Positions 1 to 7,316 of a stretch of 31,519 nucleotides of DNA are shown one piece after another. The notes beneath the pieces are model-generated. The model was not told the DNA's origin, ran no database searches, and worked only from the letters and a program-made list of their open reading frames with translations. Origin of the DNA: DATJUF01 sp035524095 (GTDB taxonomy: Bacteria > Desulfobacterota > Binatia > Binatales > Binataceae); the NCBI GenBank assembly GCA_035524095.1, contig DATKPK010000237.1:1-31519 (forward strand). The letters run 5' to 3'. The translations under genes were made by a program, and so were the position numbers. Within the stretch, counting starts at the first letter, position 1; every line of letters starts with the position of its first letter.

Positions 1-140
1 CAGGGCACATGGAAATAGAAGATGCGCTGGACGATCCCCTGATCCGCTTCGGTCGGGACCCAGGCAAAGACCATGTAGATCGAAGTGAACATGAGAAGTC
101 CGGCCGGTAAGCCGAGCCATAGGTTTATGCGTCGGTTCAT
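1..140 (-). CDS. ccmC: CcmC, heme exporter inner-membrane subunit (5' part only, cut by window edge)
   Basis: The first 46 codons are visible, starting at an ATG whose complement is at 138-140. The protein begins MNRRINLWLGLP and has one hydrophobic segment. It then shows the D-QGIVQRIFYFHVP stretch typical of the CcmC/CcsA heme-handling family just before its WWD domain. CcmC works with CcmA and CcmB to load heme onto CcmE on the periplasmic side. The start lies 8 bp after the ccmB stop, and a GAGGA lies about 12 nt upstream, so it is the downstream gene of the ccm operon. The WWD motif and the heme-ligand histidines fall outside the window. Confidence 0.88.
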   Translation of the reverse strand, partial: MNRRINLWLGLPAGLLMFTSIYMVFAWVPTEADQGIVQRIFYFHVP

Positions 141-147
141 AGTTGGG

Positions 148-822
148 TTAATCCTCTCCGACCACATACTCGAACAACAGATAGCCGGCTGTGAGGAACA
201 GGACATCGAAAGCGACGAGGATTTTGAGCCATTGCGCAAGATCAGCCAACTGCGCTCCAGCGAGCGCTGCGCCAGTGCCTTTGACCCCAGCAATCAGGGC
301 CGGGACGAAGAGCGGGACGATAAGGATGGGCAGCAGCAAATCCCCTGCCCTCACGCGTCCGGTGATCGCCGCCAGCAGTGTCGCCAGCGCAGCGAAGCCC
401 AGAGCGCCGAGAGCGATCAACGGCGCCAGCCCGAGCAGCCGCCCATCAAAACTGAGATTAAAGAAGAGCACGATCATGGTGACCGCCGCGGCTTCGGCGA
501 CCATCATGAAGATGAATGACGCTGCGAGCTTCGCCAGATAGAGCGTGGCCGGGTCGATTGGGCTCAAAAGCAAAGCGCGGATGGCACCATTGTCGCGCTC
601 GGCCAGCATCGCGCGGCCGGCGCCGAGCATACCTGCGAAGATCAAGGCTACCCATAAAGCGCCAGCTGCCGCCGGTGCATCACGCGAACCGCCCGCAGGA
701 TTCAACGCGAACACGAGGACAATCAAGACCAGCAAGGCGATCGCGACCAAGGCGATAGTGCTCTCGCCGCCGCGCAATTCGAGCAGCAAGTCCTTCCGCA
801 ATACGGCACTGAAGCGGCTCAT
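148..822 (-). CDS. ccmB: CcmB, heme exporter ABC permease subunit
   Basis: This 224-residue integral membrane protein has about six hydrophobic segments and the family length (about 220). The N-terminus (MSRFSAVLRKDLLLELR) is a typical CcmB amphipathic start. The central ERDNGAIRALLLSPIDPATLYLAK segment matches the conserved CcmB cytoplasmic loop, where E. coli-type proteins read E.d...G.leql..sP. CcmB forms the membrane part of the CcmAB transporter, whose ATP hydrolysis releases heme-loaded CcmE from CcmC. It starts 4 bp after the ccmA stop and ends 8 bp before ccmC. Confidence 0.93.
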   Translation of the reverse strand: MSRFSAVLRKDLLLELRGGESTIALVAIALLVLIVLVFALNPAGGSRDAPAAAGALWVALIFAGMLGAGRAMLAERDNGAIRALLLSPIDPATLYLAKLAASFIFMMVAEAAAVTMIVLFFNLSFDGRLLGLAPLIALGALGFAALATLLAAITGRVRAGDLLLPILIVPLFVPALIAGVKGTGAALAGAQLADLAQWLKILVAFDVLFLTAGYLLFEYVVGED

Positions 823-826
823 CAGT

Positions 827-1516
827 TCAGCCCGCGCGCTGGTGCCGAATCTGATTGGAGCTGGCGTCGGCGATCGCCAGCAATCGTCCGCGCGCGAGCT
901 CGTAGCAGTCGAATTCGATCCCGGAGATGGTCATTATCTGATGGGCCGTCAACAGGAGGGCACAACCGCGCTCGCGTGCTTCCTTGAGCAGACCGCCTGC
1001 CACCCTTACCCCGTCTAGATCGAGCGCAGCGAACGGCTCGTCCATTAGAAGCGCGTCGGGCCGGTTGAGCAACGCTCGAGCCAATGTCAAACGCTGTTCC
1101 ATGCCACGCGAAAAAGTGCGGACCCGCTCGTCTGCCGCACGAGCCAGTCCAACCCGTTCCAGCCATCTGCTGATTTCACCGTCGTCATGCAGACGTCCGT
1201 AAAGGTCGGCATAGAAGGCGAGGTTCTCGCGTGCGGTAAGGTTGGGGTAGAGAAAACTCTGATGGGTCACGAGTCCGATTCGTGCGCGGTGGGTTGCTTC
1301 GAGGGTGTGACTTGCTGCGCCGAAGAGCAGAGCCGAGCCTGTAGTAGGCGCCGACAAGCCCACAAGAATTCGTACGAGGGTCGATTTGCCCGCGCCGTTG
1401 GGTCCGATGATTAGCGCGCCACCGCCCTCGCCAATCTTGAGGTTTACGCCGCGCAAGATGGGGCTTGGGCCGAAGGACTTGCTGAGGCCGCGCGCTTCGA
1501 TCAGCGGCGCATCCAT
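827..1516 (-). CDS. ccmA: CcmA, heme exporter ABC ATP-binding subunit
   Basis: This 229-residue ABC ATPase has Walker A GPNGAGKS (residues 38-45), a Q-loop region (THQSF, about 85-89), a degenerate signature FSRGMEQRL (about 135-143) and Walker B LLMDEPFAALD (about 156-166). CcmA signatures are commonly SxGxxxR rather than strict LSGGQ, which fits here. It is cytoplasmic and pairs with CcmB. The gene starts with ATG 3 bp downstream of the zinc-ribbon gene and is followed 4 bp later by ccmB, so the three are co-transcribed. Confidence 0.94.
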   Translation of the reverse strand: MDAPLIEARGLSKSFGPSPILRGVNLKIGEGGGALIIGPNGAGKSTLVRILVGLSAPTTGSALLFGAASHTLEATHRARIGLVTHQSFLYPNLTARENLAFYADLYGRLHDDGEISRWLERVGLARAADERVRTFSRGMEQRLTLARALLNRPDALLMDEPFAALDLDGVRVAGGLLKEARERGCALLLTAHQIMTISGIEFDCYELARGRLLAIADASSNQIRHQRAG

Positions 1517-1519
1517 CGG

Positions 1520-1978
1520 TCAAGCCTGAGCGCGGCCGCGCGTGATAGTCACGAGTGCGGTTCCACAACCCGGGCAGAAACGATGGGCTGCAGCGACTCG
1601 CGAGCCGCATTGCGGACAGAAATTAAACGGCCGAGGGTTCGATTGAGGTTGAGGCGCGCCACCGCTGCGGATGGATGCAAGACGCACCAGAGTCGGCCGT
1701 GTGGATTGAGACAGTTGCTCGAGCCCGCGCATGGCCGCGAGTGCATGATTCTCCAGATTCGCCTTTAGCCCGTTGTAATCGCTCGCGTCGAGCTTGCCCA
1801 TTTCGTGATCGAATTCGAGTTCGCGAAGTCCTTGCAGCGCCAGTTCGCGCGCGTGCTGGAGCCGGATCAATTCGAGATTGGCAGAGCGCCTGCCGCGCAG
1901 AAAGCCTTCAGTGAGCGGCGCAGCGACAAACAGTGCCACCGCCGCGACGATCAGAAACGCCGCCAAATAGGCCGTCAT
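1520..1978 (-). CDS. CcmI-like membrane protein with C-terminal zinc ribbon
   Basis: This 152-residue protein is counted from the ATG at 1978, which sits 1 bp after the ccmH stop; an in-frame upstream start would force an overlap with ccmH. Residues 4-22 are one membrane segment. Residues 35-90 are a charged helical region (LRELEFDHEMGKLDASDYN) like the first soluble part of CcmI/CycH. Residues 118-141 form a double-CxxC zinc ribbon (C121, C124, C135, C138). The TPR domain of true CcmI is absent. Its place between ccmH and ccmA suggests a role in apocytochrome handling or Ccm assembly. The zinc ribbon would be cytoplasmic or periplasmic depending on topology, which the sequence does not settle. 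The function is inferred from context only. Confidence 0.75.
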   Translation of the reverse strand: MTAYLAAFLIVAAVALFVAAPLTEGFLRGRRSANLELIRLQHARELALQGLRELEFDHEMGKLDASDYNGLKANLENHALAAMRGLEQLSQSTRPTLVRLASIRSGGAPQPQSNPRPFNFCPQCGSRVAAAHRFCPGCGTALVTITRGRAQA

Positions 1979-1979
1979 G

Positions 1980-2495
1980 CTAGGTCCGATCACGCAGGTC
2001 GTGCGCAAGTTGGCGGCGCAACTCGGTCTCAGCAGGCGAAGGCTCAGCAGTTGGAATGCTTGGTAATGGCTGCGAAGTGTCGCGGGCGCGCCAACGTCCG
2101 AGGAGCAGCACGATTAGGCCGCCGCCACCAAGCAGCATAACAAAGGGTGTTACCCAAGCCAGAAGGTTGAAGCCCTGGGTCGTCGGTGCCGAGAGGATTT
2201 TTTCACCATATTTGGTGCGGAAGCTCGCGATGATTGCGTCGTGTCCAAGTCCACGATTGATCATCGCTTCGATTTCGTCTTTTGCGGGCACTGAAAAGCT
2301 GCAATTCGGATGGTTACAGTTAGCGATCGTGAGGCCGCAGCCGCATTCGCAAGTCAGCCCTTCGGCGACCTCATCCACCGAAACCTTCGGGGTTTGGGCG
2401 ATCAATATCGGTACGCCAGTCGCGAACATCAGGGCGACCCCGCAGACCGCGATAATTACGAGACGCGCCAGTCGCGATTTCACCTTAGTCGCCAC
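1980..2495 (-). CDS. ccmH: CcmH-type thiol protein with cysteine-rich active site
   Basis: This 171-residue protein has an N-terminal signal/anchor (about residues 9-33), a small periplasmic domain, a second membrane helix (about 112-133) and a cytoplasmic tail. That is the CcmH plan, which normally reduces apocytochrome CxxCH cysteines and serves in the heme ligation complex with CcmF. The usual LRCxxC is replaced by LTCECGCGLT, with C49, C51 and C53, and two more cysteines follow at C60 and C65 around NCNHPNC. Downstream conservation (DEIEAMINRGLGHDAIIASFRTKYGEKIL) is normal for CcmH. The start is GTG at 2495, overlapping the 3' end of ccmF by 11 bp, with AGGAG about 11 nt upstream. Confidence 0.88.
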   Translation of the reverse strand: MATKVKSRLARLVIIAVCGVALMFATGVPILIAQTPKVSVDEVAEGLTCECGCGLTIANCNHPNCSFSVPAKDEIEAMINRGLGHDAIIASFRTKYGEKILSAPTTQGFNLLAWVTPFVMLLGGGGLIVLLLGRWRARDTSQPLPSIPTAEPSPAETELRRQLAHDLRDRT

Positions 2496-4500
2496 CCGGG
2501 ACGATTTCTCCTATCGATTCGAGATTGCCTGGGCGGCGGACCGCGGCGGCGATAGCGGCGCGTTCACGGACGTTCGGCCACATCGCGATTACAGTGCCGA
2601 ACGCCATCATCAAGCCGCCCGCCCATAGCCAAAAGACCAGCGGCGTCAGGAAGACCTGGAAGGTCGCGCGGTCGCCATTATCGTCGATTCCCGCAAGTAC
2701 CACGTAGAGGTCGTGCACAGGGGTCGAGCGAATTGCAACCGTTGTGGCAGGCTGCTGCTGCCGCTTGAAGAAAAGCTTGGCGGGCATCATCGTCGCGATC
2801 AAATTGCCGCCGCGATAGACCTTTACCTGCGCGCGCAGGCTTTCCATGTGGGCCGTCTCGGTCGCCTGCACGCCGTCATATTCCAGCTCATACGGACCGA
2901 CGTCGAAGCTCTGTCCCTGCTTGACACTCTTCTTCACCTCGACGCGGAAAAATGACGAGGCAACGATTCCAACGAAGGCCAGGATAACGCCCAAGTGGAT
3001 AATGTAGCCGCCATAGCGGCGGTTATTTTTGCCGACGAGATTGGCCAGTGCCCGAGGGGTAGTCTCGTGCACCATGTGACGTCTGGCGCTGACCCCCCGG
3101 CGGAATTCGGCGAGGATCGAACCGAGTACGAAGGCAGCCAGCGACAGCGCCGTCAGCACATACCATTGGCGGAGCCCTCCCGCGAACGCCGTGATACCCG
3201 CCACGACTCCAAATAACGCCGGCGAGGCGAAGGCGCGCACCAGATTATCAGGCGAGGAGCGGCGCCACGCGATTAGCGGTCCGACGCCCATGAGAAAGAT
3301 CAGGCCCAACGCCAGAGGAGCGTTGACCTTATCGAAAAAGGGCGGCCCGACGGTGATTTTGACGCCGCGCACTGCCTCTGACAGCACCGGAAAAAGCGTG
3401 CCCCAGAAGACCGCAAAGGCGATCCCGACCAGCAGCAGATTGTTGAACAGGAACGCCGCTTCACGCGAGAGGTACGACTCGAACTCGGCGGGGCTGCGCA
3501 AATCTTTGACGCGCCATAGGAGCAATCCCGTGTAGAGCACGGCCAGGACGATCAGGAAGGTCAGGAAGTATGGTCCCAGCCCCGATTGGGTGAACGAGTG
3601 TACAGATGAGATTACGCCACTGCGGGTGAGGAAGGTGCCGAAGAGAGTCAGCCCGAAAGCCATCCCAATCAGCGCAAGGTTCCAAACTTTCAGCATGTCC
3701 TTGCGTTCCTGAATCATCACCGAATGGAGATATGCCGTCATCACGAGCCATGGCATGAAGGCGGCGTTTTCGACCGGATCCCATGCCCAATAGCCACCCC
3801 ATCCGAGCACTTCATAGGCCCATCGCGCGCCGAACATATTGCCCAAGGTGAGGAAGAACCACGAAAAAATCGCCCATCGCCGCGTAGTCCGAATCCAGCC
3901 GTCGTCGAGGCGCCCTGTGATCAGCGCGGCCGCACCAAAGGCGAACGGGACGCTGGCACTCACATAGCCCGTATAGAGCGACGGCGGATGAATCGCCATC
4001 CAATAGTTCTGCAGCAGCGGGTTAAGGTCCTGGCCTTCGGGCGGAATCACCGCCAACATATCGAATGGCCGCGTGACAAAGTTCAGCATCCCGAGAAAGA
4101 AGATTGCGACGCCGGCGAGTACTGCCAGCGCGTAAGGGGCAATTTCCTGATTGCGATTTCGGTTTTGATAGGCGGCCACTGAGCTGAAGGTGGTCAAGAG
4201 CAGCGTCCACAGCAGCAGTGATCCCTGCTGCCCGCCCCATAGCGCAGTGATTTTGTAAAAGGTCGGTAGCGTTGAGCTGCTGTAGGCGGCGACGTATTCG
4301 AGCGAAAAATCGCTGTGCAGAAGGCTCGACCATAACGTCATCGCAGCGACAGCGACCATCGCGCACATCGCCCAGATCGCATGGCGTCCGCTGCCGAGTA
4401 GCGATGGGATTTGGTAGATCGCCCCGAGTACGTTGGCGACGACCGCATAGACGGCCAGCACGAGGGCGAGCGCAAGCGCGAGTTGTCCAATGAGAGGCAT
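2485..4500 (-). CDS. ccmF: CcmF, cytochrome c heme lyase subunit
   Basis: This 671-residue polytopic membrane protein is close to the family length of about 650. The WWD heme-binding motif is at residues 234-251 (WGGYWAWDPVENAAFMPW). It is preceded by HPPSLYTGY with H171 and followed by GVISSVHSFTQSG with H301, the conserved histidine positions of CcmF. The C-terminal half has a periplasmic domain (about 525-625) and a last helix. CcmF joins heme from CcmE to apocytochrome CxxCH thiols. It is the second gene of the visible operon, 65 bp after ccmE, and its end overlaps ccmH. Confidence 0.96.
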   Translation of the reverse strand: MPLIGQLALALALVLAVYAVVANVLGAIYQIPSLLGSGRHAIWAMCAMVAVAAMTLWSSLLHSDFSLEYVAAYSSSTLPTFYKITALWGGQQGSLLLWTLLLTTFSSVAAYQNRNRNQEIAPYALAVLAGVAIFFLGMLNFVTRPFDMLAVIPPEGQDLNPLLQNYWMAIHPPSLYTGYVSASVPFAFGAAALITGRLDDGWIRTTRRWAIFSWFFLTLGNMFGARWAYEVLGWGGYWAWDPVENAAFMPWLVMTAYLHSVMIQERKDMLKVWNLALIGMAFGLTLFGTFLTRSGVISSVHSFTQSGLGPYFLTFLIVLAVLYTGLLLWRVKDLRSPAEFESYLSREAAFLFNNLLLVGIAFAVFWGTLFPVLSEAVRGVKITVGPPFFDKVNAPLALGLIFLMGVGPLIAWRRSSPDNLVRAFASPALFGVVAGITAFAGGLRQWYVLTALSLAAFVLGSILAEFRRGVSARRHMVHETTPRALANLVGKNNRRYGGYIIHLGVILAFVGIVASSFFRVEVKKSVKQGQSFDVGPYELEYDGVQATETAHMESLRAQVKVYRGGNLIATMMPAKLFFKRQQQPATTVAIRSTPVHDLYVVLAGIDDNGDRATFQVFLTPLVFWLWAGGLMMAFGTVIAMWPNVRERAAIAAAVRRPGNLESIGEIVPGGD

Positions 4501-4565
4501 GATAGTTCAGGCGGCCAGCTTGAGTGGGGTAGTTAGAGTTGCCGTTCGAACAGACCTCGCTTCGA

Positions 4566-5015
4566 CTATTGCGGCTGCTTTGGCGAATATTTCGAAGGGC
4601 AACTGGTCAATACCTGACGCGCTTCGATAGTCGCGTTTGACGCTAAAGTCCCCTCGACGATCACATCACGATTAGGTGCGAACATGTCAGGTTTGGGTTC
4701 GCCTCGGCAAATCACATGAAACGAGCGTCCCCCGGACATCGCCGCGACAGGTTTAACATTTGCGGCACCATCTGCAGGAGGCGGTTGCACCAGTCCAAAC
4801 GCGAGAGTCAGAGTGTCTGGATCCCAGCTAATCGTGCCAGGCGCGACGCGTCCGGCTACGCGTAATGGCTGTCCGATCAGTTGCGCCTGCTGGGCGCTGA
4901 CCTCGCTCACGGTCATATAGTATTCGGCCGTGTTACGTACCGCTGTGACGATCAGATAGCCAATCGCCGCGACGATCAGGCCCGCGCCGATGGCGAACCG
5001 CATTTTCTTTGGCAT
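4566..5015 (-). CDS. ccmE: CcmE, periplasmic heme chaperone, CxxxY variant
   Basis: This 149-residue protein has an N-terminal membrane anchor (residues 7-26) and the OB-fold of CcmE (YYMTVSEV, then LRVAGRVAPGTISWD and VIVEGTL). In classical CcmE heme is bound covalently by the histidine of HxxxY near the C-terminus. Here that site reads VLTSCPSKYSP, so C139 replaces the histidine and Y143 is kept. CxxxY is known from System I* proteins of sulfate-reducing deltaproteobacteria and from archaea. The gene is the first of the visible ccm operon. An AT-rich dyad about 105 bp upstream may be its control site. Confidence 0.92.
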   Translation of the reverse strand: MPKKMRFAIGAGLIVAAIGYLIVTAVRNTAEYYMTVSEVSAQQAQLIGQPLRVAGRVAPGTISWDPDTLTLAFGLVQPPPADGAANVKPVAAMSGGRSFHVICRGEPKPDMFAPNRDVIVEGTLASNATIEARQVLTSCPSKYSPKQPQ

Positions 5016-5160
5016 AACTCGTTCGTATCCGCCAAGTAACGCTGCCGATCAACCCGTTGAAACCTTCGCCATTGTTACGTTTCCAGAGGGCGTGAGCAAG
5101 CGCATCGCTATGCTGCTTTAGGTAAACTTTACCTGTTTATTGCTGCGTTCTGATGTCGCG
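5016..5160. other. Intergenic region upstream of the ccm operon
   Basis: This 145-bp gap lies between the acyl-CoA dehydrogenase stop and the ccmE start, both on the minus strand. It holds a 15-bp dyad (listed separately) and should contain the ccm promoter. I see no clear -35/-10 pair. Confidence 0.5.
5120..5134. promoter_or_regulatory. 15-bp dyad, possible operator of the ccm operon
   Basis: AGGTAAACTTTACCT is a perfect inverted repeat of 7-bp arms around one central base. A one-base centre is too tight for an RNA hairpin loop, so protein binding is the better reading. It lies about 105 bp upstream of the ccmE start and 26 bp after the stop of the dehydrogenase gene. The arms are AT-rich in a GC-rich region. 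Its regulator is unknown. Confidence 0.4.
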
Positions 5161-6342
5161 TTAGCCTTTGGGCAAACCCAGTACCCGCTCACCGATGATA
5201 TTCCGCTGAATCTGGTTCGTGCCGGCATAGATAGTTGGACCACGCGCCGCCAGCATCCGCTGCGACCATACGCCTTCATCGATGGCAAAGCCTGCTCCGT
5301 GCTCGAACTGGCTATATGGTCCAAGCAGTTCAGTCGCGAAGGCCGCGATTCGGACGGCCAGATCGGTCGAACAGAGCTTCATCATGGAACTTTCCGCGCC
5401 GGGCGGAAGCCCCTTAAGTTGCCGCGTCAATTGCCGATAGCCAGCGTAACGAATCGCCTCAGCTTCGAGCGCCAATTGCGCAAGTTCCTGACGGACGGCG
5501 GTGTCGTCCCATGCGGCTCCCCCGTTGCGCCGAGTCCGCTTCGCCACGTCCACTAATTGATTTATCTGACGGAACAGCGAACGGTCATGGCCGCTAGCCC
5601 GCTCGAACATCAGCGTGGTCATCGCGACCTGCCAACCCGCGTTCTTCGGCCCGACGAGATTTTGCCGCGGGACGCGGACGTCCTCGAAGAATACCTGGTT
5701 GAAGCCATGCGCCCCGGTCATTTGCACTAGCGGGCGGACCATGACTCCGGGGGTTTTCATATCGACCAGCAGGTAGCTGATGCCCTTATGCTTTGGCGCA
5801 TCGGGATCGGTGCGAACCAGCAAGAAGATCCGGTCAGCGTGATGAGCCGCTGAGGTCCAGATTTTTGACCCATTGACCACGAAATCGTCGCCGTCCTCGA
5901 CCGCCCTAGTCTGCAGCGAGGCGAGATCCGAACCGGAGTTAGGCTCCGAATAGCCCTGACACCAGATCTCTTCGGCGGTCAGAATATTGGGAATATAGCG
6001 CCGCTTCTGCTCCTCACTGCCCCAGTGAATCAACGTTGGAGCAAGGAGGCCGATGCCGAAGCCCGTGAAGGGGACACAGGTGCCGGCGCGCTCCAACTCT
6101 TCATGGTAGATGATGTTTTGCAGGATGCCGGCGCCGCGTCCGCCATATTCGCGCGGCCACGTGATCGCCATCCAGCCGCCTTCATGGAGCTTGCGATGCC
6201 AGCGGATGCGCGCTTCCCAATCGCCCTCGGCCTCATCCGCCAAGGGATCGCGCGACGGCGTGGCGAACTCCCGATTGCGTTCGAGCCAAGCGCGGAATTC
6301 CGCTCGAAACGCCTCATCATCACGGCTGTAGTTGAAATCCAT
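5161..6342 (-). CDS. Acyl-CoA dehydrogenase (FadE-like, actinobacterial-type)
   Basis: This 393-residue FAD enzyme has the full ACAD plan. An N-terminal helical domain (MDFNYSRDDEAFRAEFRAWL) comes first, then the middle FAD/substrate motif YSEPNSGSDLASLQT (131-145) with KIWTSAA (160-166). The C-terminal domain ends IQRNIIGERVLGLPKG. It removes alpha/beta hydrogens from an acyl-CoA and passes electrons to ETF. The usual YEGT catalytic glutamate is alanine here (YAGT, residues 372-375). E247 in LMFERAS on the following-domain helix is the likely alternative base, as in sterol- and isovaleryl-type ACADs. The ATG at 6342 was chosen because GGAG stands 5 nt upstream. Substrate is unknown. Confidence 0.93.
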   Translation of the reverse strand: MDFNYSRDDEAFRAEFRAWLERNREFATPSRDPLADEAEGDWEARIRWHRKLHEGGWMAITWPREYGGRGAGILQNIIYHEELERAGTCVPFTGFGIGLLAPTLIHWGSEEQKRRYIPNILTAEEIWCQGYSEPNSGSDLASLQTRAVEDGDDFVVNGSKIWTSAAHHADRIFLLVRTDPDAPKHKGISYLLVDMKTPGVMVRPLVQMTGAHGFNQVFFEDVRVPRQNLVGPKNAGWQVAMTTLMFERASGHDRSLFRQINQLVDVAKRTRRNGGAAWDDTAVRQELAQLALEAEAIRYAGYRQLTRQLKGLPPGAESSMMKLCSTDLAVRIAAFATELLGPYSQFEHGAGFAIDEGVWSQRMLAARGPTIYAGTNQIQRNIIGERVLGLPKG

Positions 6343-6562
6343 CGCAGCTCCGTCCGGTGCCTGGCGCGAGTAGGTTCTACGCAGCTGCCATCCGGCTCGC
6401 CTAATCGCCAAGCCGATTTTGGCACAGTCACCGAGACTGGCAAAATTACCTATTCCGGGATTGATGGCAATCCTAAAAGCGAGTTGACAACGCTCTCCTG
6501 ATTGCGGAAATTTCTCGAATAGGATCCAGCGATAACCGCTCAGATTCGGTATTCAAAGCTCA
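6343..6562. other. Divergent intergenic region
   Basis: This 220-bp region separates the acyl-CoA dehydrogenase (minus) from the UPF0175-like gene (plus) and must carry promoters in both directions. A TTGACA at 6484-6489 is followed 18 bp later by AAATTT at 6508-6513. That is a weak plus-strand promoter candidate with its start point about 45 bp before the gene. Nothing else stands out. Confidence 0.3.
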
Positions 6563-6850
6563 ATGCGAATCGAACTTGACCTCCCGGCGGACGCTTTCGA
6601 TGATCAGTTCACCGCTGCCGAGTTGAGTTCGCGGGTACGCGAATTTGCCGTGATTGAATTGCTGCGAGCGAAACGGCTGCACGAGCATGAGGCGCAGTGC
6701 ATACTCGGCCTCGAACGCTGGGAATTGCTCATATTGATGGAACGTGCGGGCGTTGCGCCAACCGAAAAGGTTTTCGATCAAATCCAGTGCGAACTCAACC
6801 AGGCGATCGCGCGGCATCAGCCGACGCATAGCAAGGAGCCCTCAAAATGA
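6563..6850 (+). CDS. Small UPF0175-like protein (putative DNA-binding/antitoxin-like)
   Basis: This 95-residue, mostly helical protein has a helix-turn-helix-like middle: LLRAKRLHEHEAQCILGLERWELLILMERAGVAP (about residues 34-67). It resembles UPF0175, where a 'G-rls-kAAel-g-sr-ef--ll-e-gi' pattern ends in a short variable tail. UPF0175 members are often encoded beside PIN toxins, but no toxin is present here. Its TGA overlaps the ATG of gloA (ATGA at 6847-6850), implying translational coupling. The ribosome site before its own ATG is weak. The family call is moderate and the function unknown. Confidence 0.65.
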   Translation: MRIELDLPADAFDDQFTAAELSSRVREFAVIELLRAKRLHEHEAQCILGLERWELLILMERAGVAPTEKVFDQIQCELNQAIARHQPTHSKEPSK

Positions 6851-7239
6851 ACCATTTTCTGCACACGATGATCCGCGTCAACAATCTCGACGAGTCACTG
6901 AAGTTCTATTGTGACGCTCTCGGCATGAAGTTGCTGCGCAAGCGCGATTATCCGAACGGCGAGTTCACTCTGGCGTTCGTCGGCTATGGCGATGAGAGGA
7001 GCAATACGGTCGTCGAGTTGACCCACAACTGGGGTACCTCCAGCTACGAGCAAGGGACCGCCTTCGGCCATCTTGCGATCGGTGTCGAGGATATTTATTC
7101 GACCTGTAGCAAGCTCAAAGAGCATGGCGTTAAAGTCGTGCGCGAGCCAGGTCCGATGAAATTTGGCGGCCCCGAAATCGCTTTTATCGAAGATCCCAAC
7201 GGTTACAAGATTGAGCTGATTCAGCAAGGCACGCTTTAG
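6847..7239 (+). CDS. gloA: Lactoylglutathione lyase (glyoxalase I)
   Basis: This 130-residue protein is nearly colinear with E. coli GlxI. The four metal ligands are in place: H6 (FLHTMIRV), E57 (VVELTHNWG), H75 (FGHLAIGV) and E123 (GYKIELIQ). The length and the E. coli-like absence of eukaryotic insertions suggest the Ni/Co class. It isomerises the methylglyoxal-thiol hemithioacetal to S-lactoylglutathione in the cytoplasm. AAGGAG stands 10 nt before the ATG. It overlaps the preceding small gene by 4 bp, and a zinc dehydrogenase follows after 77 bp. Confidence 0.94.
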   Translation: MNHFLHTMIRVNNLDESLKFYCDALGMKLLRKRDYPNGEFTLAFVGYGDERSNTVVELTHNWGTSSYEQGTAFGHLAIGVEDIYSTCSKLKEHGVKVVREPGPMKFGGPEIAFIEDPNGYKIELIQQGTL

Positions 7240-7316
7240 CAAGCCATCGAGGCCACCGAATCCGGGCTGGCCATAACCCAGCGTTTTCACCGTCGGCGCG
7301 AAGGAGCGATCGTGAC

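Noticed and set aside
545..1018. Plus-strand open frame of 157 codons opposite ccmB/ccmA
   Set aside because: It lies antisense to two clear ABC-transporter genes and shows no family resemblance; long antisense frames are expected in GC-rich coding DNA.
6484..6513. Strong promoter inferred from TTGACA
   Set aside because: The -35 is perfect but the -10 (AAATTT) is poor, so it is kept only as a weak candidate in the intergenic entry.
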